Shown here one piece after another: positions 25,530 to 36,595 of a stretch of DNA of 56,465 nt. Origin of the DNA: Myxococcota bacterium (GTDB lineage Bacteria; Myxococcota_A; UBA796; UBA2385). Below the pieces are notes generated by a model. It made no database searches. It saw only the letters and a program-made list of their open reading frames with translations, and was not told the origin of the DNA. Numbering within the stretch: position 1 is the first letter of the stretch; every line of letters begins with the position of its first letter. The translations under genes and the position numbers were made by a program. The DNA is taken from positions 1-56,465 of the forward strand of contig JAKLKF010000038.1 in assembly GCA_023150805.1 (NCBI GenBank), written 5' to 3'.

Positions 25530-26491
25530 AGCCCGCCTTCCTGGTCGTCGACAAGCCCGAGGGCATCACCAGCCACGACGTGGTCGCAATGGTGCGCGCC
25601 GTGCTCGGCGTGCAGAAGGTGGGGCACACCGGGACCCTGGATCCCTTCGCCACCGGGGTGCTGCCCCTGGCGCTGGGACCGGCGACGCGCCTCATCCAGT
25701 ACCTGGACGAGGATCTCAAGGTCTACGACGCGACGATCCAGCTCGGGCAGGCGACGGACACCGGGGACCTGACGGGCACGGTGGTCCGGGAGGCGCCGGT
25801 CCCGACGCTGGACGAGGCGCTGGTGCGCGGCGTGCTCGCGGGCTTCCTGGGGGTCCGTCCCCAGGTGCCGCCGGCCTACTCGGCGGTGAAGGTCGCCGGT
25901 CGCCCCCTCTACAAGTACGCGCGCGCCGGCGAGGAGGTGTCCGTCCCCGCCCGCGCCGTCCGCATCGACGGCATCGAGCTGGTCTCGCTGGCGGCGCCCC
26001 TGCTGCGCGTGCGGATTACCTGCGGGCGCGGCACCTACGCCCGGGTCCTGGCCGACGAGATCGCCCAGGCGCTGGGGACCGCCGGGCACCTGGTCGCGCT
26101 GCGCCGGGAGCGCAGCGGGCCCTTCCTGGCCTCGATGGCGCTCGACCTGGGCACCCTGGCCGGCATCGTCGCCGGGCGCGAGGACTGGCCGGCCGTGCTG
26201 CGGCCCTCTCGCGGCGCCGAGCGGGTGCCCTGGAGGCCTCGCGCCCAGGTCCAGGCGGACCTGGCCCCCTGGCTCATCCCCACCGCCCGCGCCCTGGGCC
26301 ACCTGCCAGCCGCGCCGCTGTCGGCGGTGCAGCGCGACCTGCTGCGGCGCGCGGGCCAGGCGCCGGCCTCTCCGCCGGGGCTGGCGCCCGAGGCCCTGTG
26401 GCTGGGGCTGGACGGCGACGAGGTGCTGGCGGTCCTGCAGGCCGAGGCGGGCGGCGGGGCGCGGGTCCTGCGTTCGGTCCATGGCGGCTGA
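25526..26491 (+). CDS. truB: tRNA pseudouridine-55 synthase
   Basis: The 321-residue protein has the TruB active-site motif HTGTLDPFATGVLP, with catalytic Asp at residue 39, and KPEGITSHDVV at the N-terminus. It converts U55 of the T-loop in tRNA to pseudouridine. The GTG start overlaps the rbfA stop (GTGA). The C-terminal extension after residue 225 is longer than a minimal PUA domain and poorly conserved by eye. It overlaps the start of tsaE by 11 bp. Confidence 0.93.
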   Translation: MKPAFLVVDKPEGITSHDVVAMVRAVLGVQKVGHTGTLDPFATGVLPLALGPATRLIQYLDEDLKVYDATIQLGQATDTGDLTGTVVREAPVPTLDEALVRGVLAGFLGVRPQVPPAYSAVKVAGRPLYKYARAGEEVSVPARAVRIDGIELVSLAAPLLRVRITCGRGTYARVLADEIAQALGTAGHLVALRRERSGPFLASMALDLGTLAGIVAGREDWPAVLRPSRGAERVPWRPRAQVQADLAPWLIPTARALGHLPAAPLSAVQRDLLRRAGQAPASPPGLAPEALWLGLDGDEVLAVLQAEAGGGARVLRSVHGG

Positions 26492-27041
26492 GGAGGTCGG
26501 CCGCGTGGACGTCGACCGGGCCCCGCCGTGGACGGTCGTGCTGGGGGACGCCGACCGGACCCGCGCCTTCGGGGCCTGCCTGGGACGGGTGGCGCCGGGA
26601 GGGCTGGCGGTGGCCCTGGTGGGCGGGCTGGGTGCTGGCAAGACCTGCTTCGCGCAGGGCGTGGGCGCGGCGCTGCGGGTCGAGGGGCCGGTCGTCAGCC
26701 CCACCTTCGTGCTGGTGGCCGAGCACCAGGGGACCCTGCCCCTGCTGCACGCCGACCTGTACCGGCTGGAGCCGGGCGAGCTGGGCGCCATCGGCCTGGA
26801 GGAGACGCTGGAGTCCTGGCCGGGCGTGGCCCTGGTCGAGTGGGCCGACCGCTTCCCCGAGGTGCTGCCGGCCGACCACCTCTCGGTGGGCCTGCGCGCG
26901 CGGGGCGGGTCACGCGAGGCGCAGGTCCACGCCACGGGCCCCCGGTCCGCGGCGGTGTCGGCGGCCTGGCGGCGCGCATGGGAGGCGCGGGACGCCGCGC
27001 CCGGGTCCCCACCGCCCGCGGGCGGCGAGGCGCCGCGGTGA
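26481..27041 (+). CDS. tsaE: tRNA threonylcarbamoyladenosine biosynthesis ATPase TsaE
   Basis: The 186-residue protein has the TsaE P-loop GGLGAGKT (49-56), SPTFVLVAEHQG and HADLYRL motifs and a WADR segment. TsaE is the ATPase that resets the TsaBD complex during t6A37 synthesis in ANN-decoding tRNAs. tsaD lies in the same window at 53546. The last 45 residues are an Ala/Pro-rich tail. It is coupled to the next gene by GTGA. Confidence 0.9.
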   Translation: MAAEEVGRVDVDRAPPWTVVLGDADRTRAFGACLGRVAPGGLAVALVGGLGAGKTCFAQGVGAALRVEGPVVSPTFVLVAEHQGTLPLLHADLYRLEPGELGAIGLEETLESWPGVALVEWADRFPEVLPADHLSVGLRARGGSREAQVHATGPRSAAVSAAWRRAWEARDAAPGSPPPAGGEAPR

Positions 27042-27592
27042 GCCGGGACCGCCCGCGCTTCTCGGATCGTCGAGGGCCGCCCCAGGTCGGCGGGCGCGTG
27101 CTGGCGATGGGTGCCCTGCTGCTGGTCGCGGCGGCGCTGTTGTGGGCGCGATCGGCCTGGTGGTCGCGGGTGGCCGCGCTGCCGCCGGTGGTCGTCGAGG
27201 TCCAGGGCCGGGTGCCCGCGCCGGGCCTGGTGACCGTGCCCGGTCCGGCCCGCGCGCACGACGCCATCCGCGCGGCCGGGGGCGACCCGACGGGCATGGT
27301 GGACGCCACCATCGAGCCGGGGACCCGCGTGGTGGTGGGGGAGGGCGGTTGGAGGGCCGAGACCATGGACCAGGTCCTGGTCATCGGCCTGCCGGTGGAC
27401 GTCAACACCGCCAGCGCGGTGGCGCTGGAGGCCATCCCGGGCGTCGGCGCCGCGCGGGCCCGCGCCATCGTCGACGAGCGCGCCCGCGGGGGGCCCTACC
27501 GGGACGTGGAGGACCTGGACCGCGTGCCGGGCATCGGGCCGGCGACGGTCGAGGCGCTGCGCCCCTTCGTCGTGGCCTCCTCGGCGCCCTGA
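27038..27592 (+). CDS. ComEA-like helix-hairpin-helix protein with membrane anchor
   Basis: The 184-residue protein has one N-terminal transmembrane helix (about 20-40), a short SLBB-like beta domain (VVEVQGRVPAPGLVTV, about 50-105) and a C-terminal tandem helix-hairpin-helix domain with VDVNTASAVALEAIPGVGAA and VPGIGPATVEAL. This is the ComEA layout: a periplasmic or surface DNA-binding protein for DNA uptake. ComEA-like proteins also occur without competence, so the role is inferred. No comEC is in the window. Confidence 0.8.
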   Translation: MSRDRPRFSDRRGPPQVGGRVLAMGALLLVAAALLWARSAWWSRVAALPPVVVEVQGRVPAPGLVTVPGPARAHDAIRAAGGDPTGMVDATIEPGTRVVVGEGGWRAETMDQVLVIGLPVDVNTASAVALEAIPGVGAARARAIVDERARGGPYRDVEDLDRVPGIGPATVEALRPFVVASSAP

Positions 27593-27614
27593 GCCGGCCC
27601 GGGCCCGGCGCGGC

Positions 27615-27616
<2 letters not shown>
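27591..27616. terminator. Hairpin overlapping two convergent stop codons
   Basis: GAGCCG (27591-27596) pairs with CGGCTC (27611-27616), with further GCC/GGC pairing inside and one bulged G. It overlaps the stop codons of the HhH protein gene and of bioD, like the palindromes at 13459 and 20240. Confidence 0.55.
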
Positions 27617-29670
<2,054 letters not shown>

Positions 29671-29726
29671 CTCGGGGGGCAGCGGGGCCCGGGGAGGCGG
29701 GGAGGGGAGGGTGGGGGACAAGGCCC

Positions 29727-31067
29727 TCAGCTCCGCGCCGCGAGTGCGGCGATGGCGGCCACCACCAGCAGGGCCACGGCGCCGATCGCCGCCCACTCGC
29801 CCAGGCCCAGGCGGCGGCTGGTGGCGGGGGCGACCAGCGGCCGGCGCGGCAGGGGCAGGGTGTCCTCCAGCGGGGGGGGCTCTGGCGTCGCGTCGCCGGG
29901 CAGGGCTCCCTCGAGCTGGGGCCCCTCGGGCAGGGGTCCCTCGGGCAGGGTTCCCTCGGGCAGGGGGGACAAGGAGGGGTCCAGCGGCTGGGTCACCTCG
30001 TCCTCGTCGGGATCGGCCTGGTCGAGACGCGGTCCGATGGGCGCGTCCGGCGCGGCGAGGGCGGCGGGCATGACCAGGGCGGGGCCGGCCGACCGGAGGG
30101 GGCCCAGGTCCGCGGGGTCGGGCACCGCCCACGCCGGGGAGGGCGCGGCGCTGGCGGTGGGCAGGCCCGCAGGGACCAGGCCCAGCTCCGCCATGCGTTC
30201 GACCAGGCGGCCGCGATCCGCCACGCCGCGCAGGCTGCGGCGCAAGGCCTGCAGGCCGCGGATCAGCTCCCCCTCGTCCTCGAAGCGCGCCGCCGGGTCG
30301 ACGGCGAGCAGGCGCGCCAGCATGCGGCCCAGGGCGGGGTTGACCTGGGCGATGGGCTCGACCCAGGGCTCGACCCGGCCCTCGCGCCGCACCGAGGCCG
30401 AGGCGGGGCCCCCGGGCTCCTCGTACAGCGGGCTCCCGGTGAGCAGCTCCACCAGCATGGCGCCCAGCGCCCACTGGTCGCCGCGGGCGCTGGGAGCGGC
30501 GCCGGCCAGCCGCTCGGGGGCCTGCTCGGCCAGCCCCACCCGGCCGCCGGTCCGTCCCAGGCCCAGCAGGGTGAGCTGGCCTGTCGGGCCCAGGCGGACC
30601 CGGCGCGCGTCCAGGCGCCCGTGCACGAGGGGCCGGCCGTCGGCGCCCCGACGCCCGTGGACCTGGCGCAGGGCCTGGGCCAGGTCCTCGGCCAGGTCGA
30701 GCACCGTCGCGGCGTCCAGGGTCAGCAGGCCCTGGCGGTGGGCCGCCGCGGCGTCGGCCAGCGTCGGCCCGGGGGCCCAGGTCATCGCGAGCGCCGCCTG
30801 GCCCGCGAAGTGACCGAGCACCTTCGGGATCCGGGGGTCGTCCACGGCGCGCAGCGCCTCGTACTCGGCGGCGATCCGGGCCGCAGCGGCGCGATCGTCG
30901 GGGTCGAGCGCCCGGCGCACGACCGCCTCTCGCGGGCTGCGGTCGCCGCTGACCCGCTCGGCGAGCCACAGCCGGCTGTCGCGGTCCGTGGCGGGGTCAC
31001 GGTCCAGCTCGCGGACGAGGGCGAAGGGGCCGACCCGGTCGTCGGCGAGGACGGGCTTCGAGGGCAA
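29727..31067 (-). CDS. Membrane-anchored Ser/Thr pseudokinase
   Basis: I start at TTG 31067 because GGAGG sits exactly five bases upstream; the product has 446 residues. Residues 12-275 follow the protein-kinase fold (GDQWALGAMLVELLTGSPLY is a normal helix F), but the catalytic machinery is lost: the HRDLK loop reads HGRLD (149-153), DFG reads GLG (169-171) and no clear VAIK Lys is present. A Pro/Glu-rich stretch with PEG-type repeats precedes one C-terminal transmembrane helix (about 425-442). It is likely a regulatory pseudokinase facing the cytoplasm. It heads the run leading to bioD. Confidence 0.8.
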   Translation of the reverse strand: MPSKPVLADDRVGPFALVRELDRDPATDRDSRLWLAERVSGDRSPREAVVRRALDPDDRAAAARIAAEYEALRAVDDPRIPKVLGHFAGQAALAMTWAPGPTLADAAAAHRQGLLTLDAATVLDLAEDLAQALRQVHGRRGADGRPLVHGRLDARRVRLGPTGQLTLLGLGRTGGRVGLAEQAPERLAGAAPSARGDQWALGAMLVELLTGSPLYEEPGGPASASVRREGRVEPWVEPIAQVNPALGRMLARLLAVDPAARFEDEGELIRGLQALRRSLRGVADRGRLVERMAELGLVPAGLPTASAAPSPAWAVPDPADLGPLRSAGPALVMPAALAAPDAPIGPRLDQADPDEDEVTQPLDPSLSPLPEGTLPEGPLPEGPQLEGALPGDATPEPPPLEDTLPLPRRPLVAPATSRRLGLGEWAAIGAVALLVVAAIAALAARS

Positions 31068-31294
31068 GGCGACCTCCGCGGCGCTGCCGGTCGCGCCGGC
31101 GAGCGCCGGGCTGGCGCCACGGTAACGGGCCCAGGGGGCTCCTCCCAGGGCGCATCCCGCGGAACTGTGCCGGCGCCATGGAAGGTCGCAGGCGGACGAG
31201 TTAGATGGCGTGCCGACGCTCGGACGCCGCCCCACCGCCGCAGCCGGTACGGCTCCCATGCGCCACGGCCAGCGATCTGCTGACAAGGATGCCC

Positions 31295-31801
31295 ATGCCC
31301 GTCGACGCCGGAGAGTTCCGCAACGCGCTCGCCCGCTTCGCCTCGGGGGTCACCGTGGTGACGGCCCGCACCCCCGACGGGGGCGACCGCGGCATGACGG
31401 CCAGCGCCTTCTGCTCTCTCTCGCTCGATCCCCCGCTGATCCTCGTGTGCGTGCGCAAGGGCAACGCGATGGACGGGGTGCTCCAGGGCGCCGCCGGCTT
31501 CGCCGTCAACCTCCTCGGCCAGGACCAGGTCGACCTGTCGAACCGCTTCGCCGGCTACGGCGCCCAGCCCGCCGATCGCGTCGACGACCTGCAGCCGGCC
31601 GCCGGTCCCTACAGCGGGGCCGCCTGGCTGCCGGGCGCCATCGCGCGCCTGGACTGCGCGCTCCACCAGGTCCTGGACGGCGGCGACCACCACATCTACC
31701 TGGGGCGGGTCGAGGCGGTCGATGCCCCCGGCGCGCGGGAAGACCAGCGCCCCCTGCTCTACTTCGCCGGTGCCTACCGGGCCGCCGGCGAGAAGCTCTG
31801 A
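31295..31801 (+). CDS. Flavin reductase domain protein
   Basis: The 168-residue protein has the FMN-binding split-barrel pattern of flavin reductases: FRNALARFASGVTVVTA, GMTASAFCSLSLDPPL and a YFAGAYR tail. Such proteins reduce FMN or FAD with NAD(P)H for a partner monooxygenase, or act alone on flavins. I chose ATG 31295 because AAGGA sits five bases before it; ATG 31289 would overlap that site. It is followed 35 bp later by an SDR gene. Confidence 0.85.
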   Translation: MPVDAGEFRNALARFASGVTVVTARTPDGGDRGMTASAFCSLSLDPPLILVCVRKGNAMDGVLQGAAGFAVNLLGQDQVDLSNRFAGYGAQPADRVDDLQPAAGPYSGAAWLPGAIARLDCALHQVLDGGDHHIYLGRVEAVDAPGAREDQRPLLYFAGAYRAAGEKL

Positions 31802-31836
31802 AGGCCCCTCTCCTCCCCTGAACATCGGAGATCAGC

Positions 31837-32583
31837 ATGCCCAAGGCACGTCACGTCGTGGTGACCGGTGGAGGCCGTGGCCTCGGCGCCGCCACCGCCC
31901 GTCGCTTCAAGGAGGAGGGCTACCGCGTCACCGTCATGGCCCGCACGCGCGGCGAGATCGAGAAGCTGGCCGACGAGATCGGGGCCTACGCCGTGCGCAT
32001 CGACGTGGGCGATCCCGCCAGCGTCGAGGCGGCCTTCATGGCGGCCGGGCCGGTCGACGTGCTGGTCAACAACGCGGGCATGATGCGCCCCTCGCTGGTC
32101 ACCAAGACCGACGTGCGCGTGTGGGAGGAGCACCTCAAGGTCAACCTGACGGGCGCCTTCCTCTGCTCGCTCAAGGTCCTGCCCGGCATGATCTCGCGCG
32201 GCTTCGGGCGCATCATCAACGTCGCCGGCACCACCGGGCTCACGGGCTACAACGGCCTGGCGGCGCTGTGCGCCAGCAAGCACGGCCTGGTCGGCTTCAC
32301 CCGGGCGCTCGCGCTCGAGGTCGGAGACAAGGGCGTCACCGTGAACGCGGTGTGCCCGGGCATGATCGACACCGAGGCGCTGCACCAGGGCCTCGAGACG
32401 CTGGCCGAGAAGTCCGGCACCGAGAAGGCCGAGCTGCTCGAGGGCTTCACCCGCCGCAGCCCGCAGGGGCGCCTGTTCACGCCCGAGGAGGTGGCCGAGG
32501 GCATCGCCTGGCTGGCGGGCTCCGGCACCAGCGGGATCAACGGGTCGGTGCTGCCCATCGACGGCGGCGAGCTGCTCCGCTGA
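31837..32583 (+). CDS. Short-chain dehydrogenase/reductase lacking the catalytic Ser and Tyr
   Basis: The 248-residue protein has a complete cofactor site (TGGGRGLG at 10-17, NNAG at 78-81) and closes like a FabG-type SDR (PEEVAEGIAWL, IDGGELL). The catalytic tetrad is incomplete: aligning IINVAG...SK with FabG puts Gly131 in place of Ser and Leu144 in place of Tyr (LCASK instead of YxASK), while Lys148 and Asn103 remain. It probably binds NAD(P)H but may not be a normal alcohol/ketone oxidoreductase. Placed after a flavin reductase gene. Confidence 0.85.
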   Translation: MPKARHVVVTGGGRGLGAATARRFKEEGYRVTVMARTRGEIEKLADEIGAYAVRIDVGDPASVEAAFMAAGPVDVLVNNAGMMRPSLVTKTDVRVWEEHLKVNLTGAFLCSLKVLPGMISRGFGRIINVAGTTGLTGYNGLAALCASKHGLVGFTRALALEVGDKGVTVNAVCPGMIDTEALHQGLETLAEKSGTEKAELLEGFTRRSPQGRLFTPEEVAEGIAWLAGSGTSGINGSVLPIDGGELLR

Positions 32584-32638
32584 CGCGGGCAGCCCCGGCG
32601 CGGGGGGGCCGCCCCCGGAAGGCGGTGCGGGGCGCCGC

Positions 32639-33334
32639 CTACTCCTCGAAGCGGTAGCCCTTGCCGTGGATCGTGAGGATGTGCCGCGGATCGGCGGGCT
32701 CGTCCTCGACCTTCTTGCGCAGCTTCAGGATCTGGTTGTCCACGGTGCGGGTCTGCATGGTGGGGGCGTAGCCCCAGACCTTCTCCAGCAGCTCCTCGCG
32801 CGTGACGTCGCGGCCGCGGTGGGCGATCAGGTAGCCGAGCACGCCCGCCTCGTGGGTGGTCAGGCGGTACTCCGGGTCGGAGCCGCGGACCAGGATGCGC
32901 CGGCGCAGGTCGACCCGCACGTCGCCGAAGGTGAAGTTGTCCGGGACGTCCTTGAGCCCCTCCAGGGCCCGCAGGCGCGCGCGCACCCGCGCCAGCAGCT
33001 CCTGCAGGTCGTAGGGCTTGGGCACGTAGTCGTCTGCGCCCAGCTCCAGGCCCTCGACCCGGTCCATGGGGTCGCCCTTGGCGGTGGCCATGATGATGGG
33101 CACCTCCCAGTTGGCCGCCTTCATCCGGCGCAGCACCTCGAGCCCGCTGATGCCGGGCAGCATGATGTCGAGCAGCACCAGGTCCGGCGGCGTCTGCTGG
33201 AAGGCCGCGACGGCGGTCTCCCCGCGGTCGAAGCGCGTCACCTGGTAGCCCTGGTGCTGCAGGGCTTTCACTACCCCGAGCGCGATGGTGTCCTCGTCTT
33301 CCACGACGAAGACATGGGCCGCTTCCGTTCCCAT
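32639..33334 (-). CDS. OmpR/PhoB-type response regulator
   Basis: The 231-residue protein has a receiver domain (VVEDED, phospho-acceptor Asp56 in LLDIMLPG, Lys in PKPYD) and a C-terminal winged-helix DNA-binding domain (THEAGVLGYLIAHRGRDVTREELLEKVWG, here by position 160-190, ending GKGYRFEE). Its ATG shares one base with the stop of the sensor kinase gene (TGATG), with GGAGGAG before it, so it is translated with its cognate kinase. Targets cannot be read from the window. Confidence 0.92.
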   Translation of the reverse strand: MGTEAAHVFVVEDEDTIALGVVKALQHQGYQVTRFDRGETAVAAFQQTPPDLVLLDIMLPGISGLEVLRRMKAANWEVPIIMATAKGDPMDRVEGLELGADDYVPKPYDLQELLARVRARLRALEGLKDVPDNFTFGDVRVDLRRRILVRGSDPEYRLTTHEAGVLGYLIAHRGRDVTREELLEKVWGYAPTMQTRTVDNQILKLRKKVEDEPADPRHILTIHGKGYRFEE

Positions 33335-35346
33335 CAGCTCCTCCTGAGTCGGATCACGAACCGGGCACCACCCGCGATGCCGTCGCGGCACTCTACCTTG
33401 CCGCCGTGGCTCTCGACCGCCTCGGCGACGAAGGCCAGCCCCAGCCCGTGTCCTCCGGCCTTCCCGCGGCCCTCGCCCTCGACCCGGGTGAAGCGCTCGA
33501 AGACGGCGCGCCGCATCGGCTCGGGCACGCCGATCCCGTTGTCGGTGACCTCGTAGACGACCCACCTGCCGGCCATCGCGGTCCGCACGCGCACCAGGCC
33601 GGGGCGGCCCTCGTCCAGGTACTTCAGCGCGTTGTCCAGCAGGTTGCTCATCGCGTCCCGGATGAGCGCCCGGTCGCCTTGCACCGGCGCGGTGGGCTCC
33701 AGCTCTGCGGTCAGGCGCGCGCCCTTCTGCTCGAAGCGCGGCGCCCAGATCTCGACCAGCTCCTCGGCCAGGCCCTGGAGATCCAGCGGCTCCCGGCGCG
33801 AGATCTCGGCGCGGCGCGCCAGGCGCAGCACCTCGTTGACCCGGTCCTCCATGCGGCTGACCTCGGTGATGATGCGCTGGGCGCTCTGGCGCACCTCCTC
33901 GGGCTCGGTGACGATGCCCATGTCGACCAGCTCGGCCATGACCTTCACGCCGGCCAGGGGCGTCTTCAGCTCGTGGCTCACCCGGTTGACGAAGGCCTGC
34001 TGGCGCTCCCACAGCTCGCGGAGCTGGCGGTCGGCCCGCAGCCGCGAGCCCAGCGCGCCCGCCGCCAGCAGCGTCAGCAGGGCGATGGGCATGAGCTGCG
34101 AGGTGCGCCAGCCGCGGTCGGGCGGCGGGGCGGCGGGGTCGGGGGCCATCGCCAGGCGCAGCTCGGGGAAGAGGCGGCCGAAGGGGACCTGGGCCTGCAG
34201 CGGCGTGGGCGGCGCGTCTCGCGGGAGCACCACCTGGCCGTGGGCGTCGAGGATCCGCAGGGCGCGTCCAGGCAGGGCGCTGACCAGCTCGGAGAGCATG
34301 GTCGCGGGGTCGAGCTGCAGGCCGGCGCTGAGCCCCTCGGGCAGGGGGACGACGATCAGCAGGTGGCGCCGCTCGCCGAAGGGATCGCCGATCACCGATG
34401 CCACCAGGCGGTCCGCCGAGGGCGGGCCGGCCACCTGCAGCAGGGGCGCGCCGACGTCGGCGTCGCTGTCGGCCAGCCGCGACACCTCGCGCCAGGCGTC
34501 GAGGCGGTCCCGCACGGGGCGGCCCAGGGCCTCCAGCTCGTCGGCCTCCTGCGCCATGCCCATGCGCCGGAGGTCGTCGAGCACGGGGTAGTCCAGGTAC
34601 GGCAGCGTGCGGTCCAGCACCGGGCCGGGCTGCACCAGCAGGTCGTGGCCCACGGCCAGCAGCAGCTCCCGGGCCTGCTCGACCTGCCCGGCTGCGCGCC
34701 GCGCCTCGGCGAGCTGGAGCTGCCGGACGACCGTGCGCTCGACGCTCAGGCCCAGCGCCAGGCGCTCGTCGGCCGTGGGGAACAGGGGGACGGGGGTGGA
34801 CTCCAGGGCGGCGATGGCCAGGTCCGCGCGCCCGGCAGCCATGAACTGGTCGGCCGCCCGGCTGATGGCGAGCAGCGCCACCGGCGGCGCCCGGTCCCCG
34901 CAGCGCTGCCAGGCCTGGGCGATGTCGACGCGGTCGGCCTGGGGGGTGGCGGCGCGGCCCGCCTCCACCATGCAGGGATCGGCGAGCAGGGCGGCGATGT
35001 CCTCGCCCGGATCCGGCGGGGGGTGCAGCAGGGCGCCCGGCCTGCCCGGCTCGGCGCGGCGCCACAGGTAGGCCGCCTGGACGCCGCCACCGGGGGCGCG
35101 CACGTAGGCCAGGGGATCGGCCGCCAGGGCCAGGACCTCGGCGCGGACGCGGTCGAGCTGCTTGTCCTCCCACAAGGCCAGGGCCGCGCTGAGCTCGGCC
35201 TCGCCCCGCTGCCGCTGCTCGTCGGCCAGCCGCGCCTCGAGCCGCAGGGTGCGCTCCACCGCGAAGATGGCCATGAACACGAAGGCCCCCGCCAGCAGGC
35301 CGTAGGCCAGGCGGCTGCTGCGGTCGAGGGTCGGCGCGGTCGGCAT
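33334..35346 (-). CDS. Membrane sensor histidine kinase
   Basis: The 670-residue protein has an N-terminal transmembrane helix (about 14-30), a large periplasmic region of roughly 360 residues with no named domain, a second transmembrane helix (about 415-432), and a complete kinase core: VSHELKTPLAG with phospho-acceptor His458, N-box NLLDNALKY, DNGIGVP and GGHGLGLAF. It is the partner of the downstream regulator. The sensor region includes a helical, TPR-like section (ERTVVRQLQLAEARRAAGQ) and may sense an envelope state. Confidence 0.9.
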   Translation of the reverse strand: MPTAPTLDRSSRLAYGLLAGAFVFMAIFAVERTLRLEARLADEQRQRGEAELSAALALWEDKQLDRVRAEVLALAADPLAYVRAPGGGVQAAYLWRRAEPGRPGALLHPPPDPGEDIAALLADPCMVEAGRAATPQADRVDIAQAWQRCGDRAPPVALLAISRAADQFMAAGRADLAIAALESTPVPLFPTADERLALGLSVERTVVRQLQLAEARRAAGQVEQARELLLAVGHDLLVQPGPVLDRTLPYLDYPVLDDLRRMGMAQEADELEALGRPVRDRLDAWREVSRLADSDADVGAPLLQVAGPPSADRLVASVIGDPFGERRHLLIVVPLPEGLSAGLQLDPATMLSELVSALPGRALRILDAHGQVVLPRDAPPTPLQAQVPFGRLFPELRLAMAPDPAAPPPDRGWRTSQLMPIALLTLLAAGALGSRLRADRQLRELWERQQAFVNRVSHELKTPLAGVKVMAELVDMGIVTEPEEVRQSAQRIITEVSRMEDRVNEVLRLARRAEISRREPLDLQGLAEELVEIWAPRFEQKGARLTAELEPTAPVQGDRALIRDAMSNLLDNALKYLDEGRPGLVRVRTAMAGRWVVYEVTDNGIGVPEPMRRAVFERFTRVEGEGRGKAGGHGLGLAFVAEAVESHGGKVECRDGIAGGARFVIRLRRS

Positions 35347-35385
35347 GGGGCGGTCATTGTCCCAGGTGCGGGCCCGCGGCGGGGA

Positions 35386-36372
35386 TCAGTCGGCCCTGCA
35401 GACCCGGTTCCGCCCGGTGGACTTGGCGCGGTACATCGCCTGGTCGGCGCGTCGGATCCACTCCTCGATCGACTCGTCGCGGCGCATCTCGGCCACGCCG
35501 AGGCTGGCCGTGACGTGCAGGTCGGGGGCGGTGCGGTACCAGTCGTGGTCGGCGATGCGCCGGCGCAGGCGGTCGGCCACCCCGGCGGCGGCGGCCAGCG
35601 AGCTGCCCGGCAGGAAGAGCAGGATCTCCTCGCCGCCCAGGCGCACGCAGGCGTCCTCGTCGCGCACGTCGCCCAGCAGGATGCGGGAGGTGCGCGCCAG
35701 CACCTCGTCCCCGACGCCGTGGCCGTACAGGTCGTTGATCGCCTTGAAGCGGTCCAGGTCCAGGAAGGCGCAGCTCACCGGCAGGTCCGACTTGCGGCAC
35801 TTGCGCACCAGGTCGGGCAGCTCGTCCTCGAGGAAGCGCCGGGTCCGCAGCCGGGTCAGCGGGTCGCTGCCGGCCTCGGCCAGGCGGCGGGCCACGCGCC
35901 CCAGGTGGTTCAGCTCGTCGGCGGTCAACAGCTCCAGGCGCAGCAGGACGCCGCCGACCTCGAGGTTGTCGCCGGGGTGCAGGGGAGTGGGGTGGGTGAT
36001 CGGGACGCCGTTGACCGAGGTGCCGTTGGTCGAGTCCAGGTCGTCGACCACCACCGAGCCTGTGTCGTCGGTGAACAGCGCGGCGTGGCGCTTGCTGACC
36101 GTCGCGTCGCTGAGGACCACGCCCGCCTCTCGCTCGTCGCGGCCCACCACCAGGCGCTCGTCCGCGCCCAGGGTCCAGAAGCCCAGCATGTCGCGGCCGG
36201 GTCCCGCCACGACCTTGAGCGTGGGGACCCGCTCGGTCCGATCCTCCCGCGGGCTGGTCAAGGCGATCTTGACCGTGACCTCGGTGTCGTCGAGGCGCGG
36301 CGGGGCGCTCTGGCTGTGGCGATCGCTCGGCACGCCGGAACTCCAGGAGCTGCGGAGGCGAGGAGAGGACAT
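35386..36372 (-). CDS. FHA-GGDEF diguanylate cyclase
   Basis: The 328-residue protein has an FHA phosphothreonine-binding domain (about 52-148; VVGRDE, VSKRHAAL and DLDSTNGTSVNG) and a C-terminal GGDEF domain. The active-site loop is GGEEI (246-250), a functional-looking variant, and an RxxD inhibitory site (RDED, 237-240) sits the canonical five residues before it. It should make cyclic di-GMP and be subject to product inhibition, with FHA linking it to Ser/Thr kinase signalling. It lies 39 bp upstream of the two-component genes on the same strand. Confidence 0.9.
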   Translation of the reverse strand: MSSPRLRSSWSSGVPSDRHSQSAPPRLDDTEVTVKIALTSPREDRTERVPTLKVVAGPGRDMLGFWTLGADERLVVGRDEREAGVVLSDATVSKRHAALFTDDTGSVVVDDLDSTNGTSVNGVPITHPTPLHPGDNLEVGGVLLRLELLTADELNHLGRVARRLAEAGSDPLTRLRTRRFLEDELPDLVRKCRKSDLPVSCAFLDLDRFKAINDLYGHGVGDEVLARTSRILLGDVRDEDACVRLGGEEILLFLPGSSLAAAAGVADRLRRRIADHDWYRTAPDLHVTASLGVAEMRRDESIEEWIRRADQAMYRAKSTGRNRVCRAD

Positions 36373-36595
36373 GGGGCGAGGTCTCCCGGGAGCGACCTCG
36401 CGCGACGGGAGTGGCTATCGCCGGGATGGTAGGCGCGGCGAGGGCACCGCGCAATTGCACACCGGCCCGTCACCTGTCGCCAGATGTCGGCGGCTGCCGC
36501 CCACCGCCCCGTGACTGCGCGGCCGCCCGAGGCTAAGCTCGGAGCTTCGCGGCACAAGGTCGCGCGAGGCGGGGGCTCCCCGCGAAGGAGACGCG

